Assembly: GCA_937941745.1 (NCBI GenBank)
Contig: CALDGV010000155.1
Span: forward strand, 1 to 11,372
Source: an uncultured Prosthecobacter sp.
GTDB lineage: Bacteria; Verrucomicrobiota; Verrucomicrobiia; Verrucomicrobiales; Verrucomicrobiaceae
Length of the DNA: 11,372 nt
Direction of reading: 5' to 3'
The position numbers and the translations under genes were made by a program. The stretch's first letter is position 1. Each line of letters opens with the position of its first letter. The notes under the pieces were generated by a model. That model was not told where the DNA came from, ran no database searches, and worked only from the letters and a program-made list of their open reading frames with translations. Shown one piece after another: positions 1 through 6,974 of this stretch.

Positions 1-1458
1 AGCACGGCCACCGCTGGCGGACACACGGGTAGCGATACCTCAACCATCCTGGATGATGGTCGTGGCACCATCTACAATGCCGATGGCACTGTAAACGGAG
101 CGGCCACCAAGGATGATGATTATGTGATCACCATCACGGATGTCACGGTCAACGAACGTTCACCGTATGCGATGTTCACGATGTCCGGCCTGGAAGGTCA
201 GGAAGCCTCCCTGACCTTCACCAACATCACAACTACAGGCCTTTCTGGTATCCAGTACTATCAGGGTGGCACCTGGAACACCTACAGCAGCGGCACCGTC
301 ACGTTCGATGACAATGGGACCGGCCCTGATGCAGAGGTCTCGACCATGCTGCTGCGTGTGGCCATTGCTCCGGAGCAGGATGCTTTCGTGGACAACAACG
401 ATACCTTCCGGGTACGTGCGGCGACTGTGAGCGGCACTCTGAGCACGGGAGGCAATGGCACCATCGTGGATGACGGCACAGGTGATGTCTTCCTGGCTAC
501 CAACCTTACTGGCCTGCCAAATTCCAGCACGGACGGCGGATTCCCTGTCATTGATGATGACCGCCAGATGACGGTGAGCGATGTGACGACCAATGAAGCC
601 TCTCATTACGCCGTCTTCACGGTGACCGGCAAGGAACTTCAGAAAGCGGTTCTTTCCATCATCACCAACATCGACACGGCAACCCTTGTCGGCATCCAGT
701 ATCTGGATGGAACGACGTGGAAGGATTACAATGGCGTATTTGTAGAACTGCCAACAAATGGCGATGCCACCCTGGCTGAGTCCACGACGTTGCTGGTCCG
801 AGTCGTCACCACGCCTGAACAGGATCTGCCATTGGAAGTCTCGGAAACATACACCCTCGTTGCTGCCACAACGAGCAACACCCTGAGCACCGGTGGCACG
901 GGCACGATCTTGGACGACTTTAGAGGTGAAATTTTCCTCGCTGACAACAAAACGGCGACCCCGAACCTGTCAACCGATGCAGGCTATCCGGTCCTGGATG
1001 ATGACCGTGCGCTTTCCGTCAGCAGTCTGTCGGTCAACGAGAACTCCCCTTACGCGGTGTTCACGGTGACGGGGATTGAGGGCCAGCGTATGATTCCCAG
1101 CATCACCAACACGGACACGGAGAACCTCGTGACCATCCAGTATTTCCTGGGCGGATCATGGCAGACCTTCACCACGGGGTACATCACTCTGCCCACCAAT
1201 GGGGCGGTTTTGAACGACGAGCCTCAGACCCTGCTGGTGCGTGTAGCCCTGGAGCCAGAGAAGGATGACATCTATGAAGGGGCTCAGGATTTTACTTTGG
1301 TAGCCTCAACAGTCAGCGGCAAGCCAAGCACCGGTGGAGTGGGCACGATCTATGATGACGGCACGGCCAGCATCTTCCTGGGCACCAACAACACCTCGAC
1401 GCCGAACACGCCGGCTGAGTATGGAGCTGAAGGCATTGAGCTGGACGATGACCGGGCG
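1..1458 (+). repeat. Tandem ~147-residue adhesin-type repeats within the giant gene
   Basis: Three full units and the end of a fourth. The anchor motif begins at 127 (ITITDVTVNE), 568 (MTVSDVTTNE) and 1012 (LSVSSLSVNE), a spacing of 441 and 444 bases. Each unit continues with a YAVFTVTG-like strand, a (V/G)IQY..G..W segment, a LLVRV strand and an STGG.GTI.DD end, and the units are joined by P(V/I).DDDR linkers. The copies have diverged in DNA sequence. Repeats of this type occur in very large bacterial surface proteins and often run to many copies, so more are likely upstream. Confidence 0.8.
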
Positions 1459-4140
1459 GAAATCGTCGTGATTGATGGGCTGGGCAATGACCTGGTGGAC
1501 GGCAGCGCCACGGTGCACATCGGCAGTGCCAGCGAGTGCTTCAACAGCAGCGTCACCTTCACGATCACCAACATCGGGGCCGCACCGCTGGTGATCACCT
1601 CCTACACGCTCTCCAGCGGGGATGTCGCACGCTTCTCCGTGCCGACCTTGGTCACGCCGATCTCCCTGGATCCCACAGAAAGCACCACGCTGACGGTCAG
1701 CTTCTCGACCACGGCGGAAGGGCCTTATTCTGCCACGCTGCAGATCATCAACAACGACGGCAACGAAACCCCCTTCGACATCACCGTCACCGGCACGGGT
1801 GTGGACACCCACTTTGATGAGGTCCTCACCTCAGGTGCGCCTGCCTGGACGGCCTCCTCCTACATCGCCACGGACCACTTCTTCCAGCCAGTCCTGGGCT
1901 TTGCGCCTGCTGTCGGCCAGGTCATCACCCTGCTGAACAACACCGGCGGCTCCCCGGTCCAGGGCACCTTCAACGGCGTGCCCCAGGGCAGCGTGGTGGA
2001 GCTCAGTTTCGAGGGCGTCACCTACTACTTCAAAATCAACTATGCGGGTGGCGACGGCAATGACATCACCCTCACCCGGATTGAACCCCTCGGACCGCGC
2101 ATGTGGACCTGGCGCAGCGGCACCAGCGCCCGCAACGTCAAAGGCAAGTATGCCAGCGCCGACGGCAGCCCGCTGAACCCAGGCGCGCGCCAGGGTGCCA
2201 TGAACTTCCAGGGCCCGGATGGCAACCTGTGGGTGTTTGGTGGCTACGGCTATGCCACCAGCAACACCACCCCCCGCTGGTTGAACGACCTCTGGCGGTA
2301 TTCCCCGGCCACCGGCGAATGGACCTTCATCAAGGGTGCCACGACCCACAACGCGCTCGGTGTCTATGGCACCAAGGGCGTGGCTGCAGCCGGCAACATG
2401 CCGGGCGCACGCCATACGGGTGCCACCTGGGTGGACTGCAATGGCAAGTTCTGGCTCTTTGGCGGCTTTGGCCCCACTGGTCGTTACAATGACCTTTGGA
2501 AGTACGATCCTGTCACCGGCCACTGGACCTGGATGGCCGGCTCCAACCTGCCCGGAGACCTCGGCAACTACGGCCCTCGCGGCGCCTCTTCCGTGAACCA
2601 CATCCCGAGCGCCCGTCAGGGTGCCGTGGCCTGGGCCACACGTTGCTCGCTCTATTTGTTCGGCGGCACTGTGGACGGGACCTCGAACTTCCTCAATGAC
2701 CTCTGGAGGTATGACATCTACACCGGTGAATGGACCTGGCTTTCCGGTGCCCCCGGCACGCTCAACAGCAACGGCCAGTTCGGCGACCAGGGAACTCCCC
2801 ACGTGGACAACGTGCCCAGTGCCCGCCGCATCGCCCAGGGCTGGCTGGCGCAGGACAACAACAATCTCTGGCTCTTCGGCGGCCAGGGCGTCGGCAGCAG
2901 CGGCACGCAGGCAGGCGACCTGAACGATGTCTGGCGCTATGACACCACCCAGAACAAGTGGGAATGGGTGCGCGGCAGCAGCTCCATCAACCCAGTGGGC
3001 GACTATGGAGTCAAAGGGCAGGCATCCGCCCAGAACGATCCTCCCGGCCGAGGTGCGGCAGGCACCTGGGTGGGTGCAGATGGCAGGCTCTGGATGTTCG
3101 GCGGCATGCAGAACTTTAACAGCTCGCAGCTGCCGCAGGACTGCTGGGCGTTCGACACCGCCACCCGCCAGTGGACCTGGGTGATGGGCACATCCACCCT
3201 CTTCAAGGCAGGGCAGTATGGCACGCTCAACGAACGCGCGCCCGACAACATCCCGGGTTCACGCTTCTCCCCCAGCATCTGGAGAGCGCCCAGCGGCACC
3301 GTCTGGTTCTATGGCGGCGGTGGTGTGGATGCCCGCGGCACCGGCGGCCGTCTGTCAGACATCTTCTCCTTCGATGCCGAAATGCCTGCGGATGTCACCC
3401 CGGAATCCGCCCCGGAAGTCATGGCCTTTGACGACTCCTCCTACATCATCAACTTCGCCCCCTCCACCACCGACAGCAACCAGGTCACCCCCATGTACAC
3501 CCCCGTGGGCGGCACCCTCAGCGCTAGCGACCCGGATGGCGACCTGACCCAGTTCCTGCCCGTGGGCGGCACGGTGACGGCGGCCGGCACCCTGGTGCTG
3601 CAGGAAAACGGCCAGTGGCTCTACACCCCGGCCCCCGGGTTCACCGGCACCGGCAGCTTCACCTTCCAGGCCGTGGACAGCTACGGCGGCACCAGCCCGG
3701 TGAGGAACATCAAGGTCACCGTCATCAACAACTTCGCCGACAGCGACGGCGACGGCATTGACGACGAGTTTGAGCGCCGCACCTGGGGCGACCTGGCCGC
3801 CGGCGACCCGCAGGGCGACAGCGACGACGACGGGCAGGCCAACTACATGGAGTTCATGGCCGGCACCGACCCGCTGGACGGCGGCTCACGGCTGAACTCC
3901 GGGCTGGCCCTGAGCCCCGGCACCTCCAGCAGCGGCTCGTTCCGCTTCGAGATCAACCACGTGCGCCCCGGCGTGAACTACCACCTGGAAAGCAGCGTGG
4001 ACCTGGTGAACTGGCAGCGCATCGGCACGTTCAGCTTCCCCGAAGCCGGCGCCGCCGTGATCGAAGACGCCGACACCCCCACCGGCACCCGCTTCTACCG
4101 CATGAACCTCGAATGGCTCAACAATGTGCCCGTGCCCTGA
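1..4140 (+). CDS. Giant modular secreted/surface protein (adhesin-type repeats, kelch propeller), 5' end missing
   Basis: The reading frame is open from base 1 and its first 41 codons match the end of a repeat unit, so the gene begins upstream; the GTG at 124 is not a real start. 1379 residues are visible. Domains by base position: three Calx-beta-like repeats of about 147 residues (to ~1455); an ASH/Hydin-type 'choice-of-anchor D' domain (~1460-1806); a domain ending in a GGDGNDITLT motif, as in autotransporter-associated repeats (~1807-2090); a six-bladed kelch propeller (2101-3387); a cadherin/VCBS-like domain (~3403-3730); two Asp-rich calcium-binding loops of thrombospondin-3 type (DSDGDGIDDEFE at ~3736, DSDDDGQANYMEF at ~3817); and a C-terminal module with YHLESSVDLVNWQRIG (~3980). 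It probably acts outside the cell in adhesion or matrix binding, which is inferred from the domains only. No LPXTG or PEP-CTERM anchor is visible. Base composition rises strongly towards the 3' end. Confidence 0.85.
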   Translation, partial: STATAGGHTGSDTSTILDDGRGTIYNADGTVNGAATKDDDYVITITDVTVNERSPYAMFTMSGLEGQEASLTFTNITTTGLSGIQYYQGGTWNTYSSGTVTFDDNGTGPDAEVSTMLLRVAIAPEQDAFVDNNDTFRVRAATVSGTLSTGGNGTIVDDGTGDVFLATNLTGLPNSSTDGGFPVIDDDRQMTVSDVTTNEASHYAVFTVTGKELQKAVLSIITNIDTATLVGIQYLDGTTWKDYNGVFVELPTNGDATLAESTTLLVRVVTTPEQDLPLEVSETYTLVAATTSNTLSTGGTGTILDDFRGEIFLADNKTATPNLSTDAGYPVLDDDRALSVSSLSVNENSPYAVFTVTGIEGQRMIPSITNTDTENLVTIQYFLGGSWQTFTTGYITLPTNGAVLNDEPQTLLVRVALEPEKDDIYEGAQDFTLVASTVSGKPSTGGVGTIYDDGTASIFLGTNNTSTPNTPAEYGAEGIELDDDRAEIVVIDGLGNDLVDGSATVHIGSASECFNSSVTFTITNIGAAPLVITSYTLSSGDVARFSVPTLVTPISLDPTESTTLTVSFSTTAEGPYSATLQIINNDGNETPFDITVTGTGVDTHFDEVLTSGAPAWTASSYIATDHFFQPVLGFAPAVGQVITLLNNTGGSPVQGTFNGVPQGSVVELSFEGVTYYFKINYAGGDGNDITLTRIEPLGPRMWTWRSGTSARNVKGKYASADGSPLNPGARQGAMNFQGPDGNLWVFGGYGYATSNTTPRWLNDLWRYSPATGEWTFIKGATTHNALGVYGTKGVAAAGNMPGARHTGATWVDCNGKFWLFGGFGPTGRYNDLWKYDPVTGHWTWMAGSNLPGDLGNYGPRGASSVNHIPSARQGAVAWATRCSLYLFGGTVDGTSNFLNDLWRYDIYTGEWTWLSGAPGTLNSNGQFGDQGTPHVDNVPSARRIAQGWLAQDNNNLWLFGGQGVGSSGTQAGDLNDVWRYDTTQNKWEWVRGSSSINPVGDYGVKGQASAQNDPPGRGAAGTWVGADGRLWMFGGMQNFNSSQLPQDCWAFDTATRQWTWVMGTSTLFKAGQYGTLNERAPDNIPGSRFSPSIWRAPSGTVWFYGGGGVDARGTGGRLSDIFSFDAEMPADVTPESAPEVMAFDDSSYIINFAPSTTDSNQVTPMYTPVGGTLSASDPDGDLTQFLPVGGTVTAAGTLVLQENGQWLYTPAPGFTGTGSFTFQAVDSYGGTSPVRNIKVTVINNFADSDGDGIDDEFERRTWGDLAAGDPQGDSDDDGQANYMEFMAGTDPLDGGSRLNSGLALSPGTSSSGSFRFEINHVRPGVNYHLESSVDLVNWQRIGTFSFPEAGAAVIEDADTPTGTRFYRMNLEWLNNVPVP
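2101..3387 (+). repeat. Six kelch-type blades forming a closed propeller
   Basis: Six blades share the pattern (L/V)W(V/L/M)FGG ... LND(L/V)W(R/K)Y ... (E/H/Q)WTW..G, followed by G.YG..G.....N.P..R before the next blade. FGG-like strands lie near 2230, 2455, 2656, 2872, 3091 and 3304 (the last is WFYGG). Blade 6 ends at SDIFSFDA without a WTW strand, while a lone MWTWRSG strand precedes blade 1 at 2101. The N-terminal strand therefore probably completes the last blade ('velcro' closure). Blades are about 70-75 residues, longer than classical 50-residue kelch units because of the inserted YG..G loop. Confidence 0.8.
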
Positions 4141-4168
4141 GCCGAGCCCGTGATCCTTCGAAAGTCTT

Positions 4169-4196
4169 CCTGCGCCTTGCTGCACCAAGGCGCAGG
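4169..4196. terminator. Hairpin between convergent genes, terminator-like
   Basis: A perfect 11-bp stem, CCTGCGCCTTG paired with CAAGGCGCAGG, with a six-base loop (CTGCAC), lies 28 bases after the stop of the giant gene and 69 bases past the end of the convergent psd gene. There is no T-tract on either side, so it may stop transcription poorly or act as an mRNA 3'-end stabiliser. It is the only strong structure seen in the 125-base gap 4141-4265. Confidence 0.5.
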
Positions 4197-4265
4197 GGTG
4201 GCCGCGGTGAAAATCACAACACGATTTGAGATGCCCGCCGTTGGCCAGCCAATCGACAATAGGCT

Positions 4266-5165
4266 TCAGACCATGAAGCCAGCTACGTCACCCATGCGCG
4301 CATAGACCTCGCGGCCAGCGGAGCTGTGTTCGAGAAGGTCGTCGGCAAACCGCACTTTTCCGGGCTCAAAGGCAGTGATCACACAGGAGCCGCCGAAGCG
4401 GAAGTAACCCTTTTCGGCCCCTCGTGCCATGAACTGCATCGGTCGTGAGGTGTGGACGACGGAGCCGACGCAGGTGGCACCGATTTCGAGAAAGACGACC
4501 TCTCCCAGATGGTCGGTTCGGATGCGTGTCAGGTAGCGTTTGTTCTCCCACAGAATGCCCGGTTTCTTCATCAGGGCGATGGGGCTGACGGAATAGAGAG
4601 GACCTTCGATCAGCCTCGGAGTGCCGTTGAAGCCACTGCAGGGAAAGTGAAAGCGGTGGTAGTCGGTGGGGCAGAGGCGTGAGATGAGCAGGCTGCCCTT
4701 TTCAAAGCGGGCGGCGATTCCGGAATCCCCAAGAAGCCTCGTGAGGTCGAACCGGATTCCCTTGATCAGGAAGTCCCGGCACTGGGAGATGTCAGGAATG
4801 ACCAGATGGCGTCCATCAGCGGGCAGGATGACGGCTTTTTCATCAGGTGCGATGGGCCGGGACTCCGGTTTCAGCCTCCGGTGGAAGAATTCATTGAAGG
4901 TCTGATAACTGTCCACGGAGTCGGCGAACTCGGAAGCATCCACGCCGAACTGTTCGATGAAGGGGATGATCTGCGCGGCACTGGCCTTGCTGTCCATCCG
5001 GGCACCATACCACTTTGAAAAAATGGCCCGCTTGACCAGCGCATGCAGGGCCAGCGAACCGAGAGGGTTCTCGTAGATGAAGCGGAGCGGCTTTTCGCCA
5101 TAAACAGCTTCTGTTTCGATCTGCCCAGTGAGGCGATTGAAGTACTGAATCGGAGCGGGGGGCAT
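4266..5165 (-). CDS. psd: Phosphatidylserine decarboxylase proenzyme
   Basis: This enzyme decarboxylates phosphatidylserine to phosphatidylethanolamine at the membrane, using a pyruvoyl group made by self-cleavage. Visible family motifs are FNEFFHRRLKPESRPI (residues 90-105), PADGRHL (115-121), YHRFHFP (169-175), VGSVVHT (233-239) and GYFRFGGSC (253-261). By analogy with E. coli D90/H147/S254, the self-cleavage triad is D117, H173 and S260. Cleavage before S260 gives a beta chain of 259 residues and an alpha chain of 40. The layout and motifs resemble the soluble chlamydial form (FGGST), but here Cys follows the catalytic Ser. ATG at 5165 has a strong ribosome binding site. The gene lies 19 bases downstream of the RG-rich protein gene, so the two are probably co-transcribed. 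Confidence 0.95.
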   Translation of the reverse strand: MPPAPIQYFNRLTGQIETEAVYGEKPLRFIYENPLGSLALHALVKRAIFSKWYGARMDSKASAAQIIPFIEQFGVDASEFADSVDSYQTFNEFFHRRLKPESRPIAPDEKAVILPADGRHLVIPDISQCRDFLIKGIRFDLTRLLGDSGIAARFEKGSLLISRLCPTDYHRFHFPCSGFNGTPRLIEGPLYSVSPIALMKKPGILWENKRYLTRIRTDHLGEVVFLEIGATCVGSVVHTSRPMQFMARGAEKGYFRFGGSCVITAFEPGKVRFADDLLEHSSAGREVYARMGDVAGFMV

Positions 5166-5174
5166 CAGAAACTA

Positions 5175-5180
5175 CTCCTT
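5175..5180 (-). promoter_or_regulatory. Shine-Dalgarno site of psd
   Basis: On the minus strand AAGGAG is followed by nine bases and then the psd ATG. It lies in the 19-base gap after the upstream stop codon. It is the clearest Shine-Dalgarno sequence in the window and fixes the psd start. Confidence 0.75.
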
Positions 5181-5184
5181 CCAC

Positions 5185-6948
5185 TCACGCCGCCTGTTCG
5201 GCAGATGCAGCCGGAGCTTCATCAGCGGCCTTGCAGTCAGGCTCGGAGCTTTCGGCTTCCGTGACGACGGTTTCCTCTGCTGCCGTCTCGGCAGTCGGTG
5301 CTTCAACAGCGGCTTCTTCTTCCAAGACGGCTGAGGTTCCTTCTGACGTTACTGGGGCTTCCGCAGGAGCCGGGGCAGCCTTGGGTGCTGCATTCGGCTC
5401 TCCCTGCACACCAAGGAAGACCATGCCATCACTGTATTCGATGACATAACCCTCGTTGGCGAGCCAGCGAATGTCCTTAATGACTCCGATCTGCTCGTCG
5501 GTGGGAGCATTCTTGGCGGGCGCGGTGGCGGCTTCTTCACCTTCAGGCGCGGCAGGAGAAGGGCAGATGGCTTCGACCAAGTCGTGCAGCAAGATGCCGG
5601 ACTTGCCTTTCAGCACTTCCACGATCCTGGCCACGCGCTCGGAGAAGACCACCCCTGGATCGATGGCCTTCGGTTTGACACGGCTGACGAAAAGCTTGCC
5701 CGCACGGCGCTTGAAAAGCTTCAAGCCGCGGCGCTCGAAGCCTGCACCCAGCTTCTGGCACATGTCGAACAGGTGCTTGCGGGCGTGGTCCACTCCCTGG
5801 CGGAGAAGGATGAAGAGGGCGTGGCTGAGCTTGTGCTTGTCCACATTGCCCTGCACCAGCGCTTCACGGCTTTCGGTGACAGCTTCGTCGGCATGGAAAC
5901 GGCGGAAGTGGGCTTCCATTTCAGCACGGGAGCTAAAGCTCTGCGGCTCAGCCCCTTCTGCAGGAGTGTCCTTGAGCCAGATCCAGCGGATGCCTTTTTT
6001 CTGCTTTTCCTTCCACTTGGTGACGAGTTCGGGGTCGGACTCCACCTTTACGCGGCGCTTGTAGTCCTCGAGCGGCATGTTGGCGAAGCGCTCGCGGTGC
6101 AGCCGGATGAGGGAGGTCTGGAAGCTATGATGGCTGGGTGGCCCCAGCAGTTCGCCACTGATTCCGCAGACGCCGATGCTTTTGAAGTCGCCCTTGGGCT
6201 CTTCGAGCTCGATCTCTTCGGCCTTGTAAAAGGATTCCAGGGCCTGGCTGCGAAGCACGTGCTGCAGAGCTTCATCGCGGCTCAGGAACAGGCCGCCATC
6301 ATGGGTGGCAAAGAGGCCCGAAGCACGCTCAGGCGCGCAGATGTAGCGGGCATGGAAGCGGTCCCCTTCCGCAAGCACGAGACGTGAGGCATCAAACATG
6401 CTGAAGGCATGGCCGGTGCCGCGGATGTGGCCTGCGAGAGCTTCTGCGGACTTGTCTTCAGGCTCGATGACAACCTGCACGTCCTTGGGCAGCTCCCCCC
6501 ATTCACGCTGAGGTGGGCGGGAGCCTTCGCGCTGGCGGTCGCCAAAGCGGCGGGGGCCGCCACGAAAATCACGATCGCCCTTGGGGCCTCCGGCAGAGGG
6601 AGGGCCATCACGCCGGGGACGTGAATCGCCTTGGTCACGCGGTCCCTGCCCAGGAGGGCCGTCGCGGCGTGGGCCTCCACCGAATCCTCCGCCCTCACGC
6701 CGTGGTGGTCCATCACGCCGGGGTCCTGGAGGGCCGCGGCGGTCTCCGCGATCACCACCCTGGCTAGGGCGGCGGGGGCCGCGGTCTTCCCGCTCTTCAA
6801 AGCGGCTGAGGTCGGCGCTGGCTCCGCCTGCCGAACCAAAACTGGAGACCCATGCGGGCATCATGCGCAAATCGGACAAGTCCACTGCCGAAGAGGCGGC
6901 GGGAGCAGGGGCCGGCGTCGAATCTGAAATCGGTTCGTTCTCAGTCAT
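5185..6948 (-). CDS. Uncharacterised protein with RG-rich N-terminus, putative nucleic-acid binder
   Basis: I do not recognise a named family. The 587-residue protein has four visible parts: a short N-terminus with SDLRMMPAWVSSFG (25-38); a disordered Arg/Gly/Pro region (about 55-148) with RRDGPP three times at 77, 94 and 112; a mixed-charge central part (about 150-460) rich in basic segments such as KWKEKQKKGIRWIWLK and FERRGLKLFKRRAGK; and a winged-helix-like end, DEQIGVIKDIRWLANEGYVIEYSDG (484-508), before an Ala/Glu-rich acidic tail. RG-rich regions commonly bind RNA, so an RNA-associated role is a reasonable inference. I chose ATG 6948. The frame stays open to an ATG at 7020, but those 24 extra residues look non-coding and would run into the divergent flippase reading frame. 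psd follows after 19 bases. Confidence 0.8.
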   Translation of the reverse strand: MTENEPISDSTPAPAPAASSAVDLSDLRMMPAWVSSFGSAGGASADLSRFEEREDRGPRRPSQGGDRGDRRGPPGPRRDGPPRREGGGFGGGPRRDGPPGQGPRDQGDSRPRRDGPPSAGGPKGDRDFRGGPRRFGDRQREGSRPPQREWGELPKDVQVVIEPEDKSAEALAGHIRGTGHAFSMFDASRLVLAEGDRFHARYICAPERASGLFATHDGGLFLSRDEALQHVLRSQALESFYKAEEIELEEPKGDFKSIGVCGISGELLGPPSHHSFQTSLIRLHRERFANMPLEDYKRRVKVESDPELVTKWKEKQKKGIRWIWLKDTPAEGAEPQSFSSRAEMEAHFRRFHADEAVTESREALVQGNVDKHKLSHALFILLRQGVDHARKHLFDMCQKLGAGFERRGLKLFKRRAGKLFVSRVKPKAIDPGVVFSERVARIVEVLKGKSGILLHDLVEAICPSPAAPEGEEAATAPAKNAPTDEQIGVIKDIRWLANEGYVIEYSDGMVFLGVQGEPNAAPKAAPAPAEAPVTSEGTSAVLEEEAAVEAPTAETAAEETVVTEAESSEPDCKAADEAPAASAEQAA

Positions 6949-6974
6949 GATCTGGGGGCGAAAGGGCGCGCAGT

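Noticed and set aside
124..126. GTG at 124 as the start of the giant gene
   Set aside because: The frame is open to base 1 and the preceding 41 codons encode the end of a repeat unit (ILDDGRGTIYNADG), so this is an internal valine.
1831..2802. A 323-codon minus-strand open frame opposite the kelch region
   Set aside because: It arises from the high third-position GC of the sense gene, and its Gly/Ala/Val-rich product resembles no family.
5584..6387. Plus-strand open frames opposite the RG-rich protein gene
   Set aside because: The minus-strand frame has coherent domain structure and gene context, whereas the antisense product has none.
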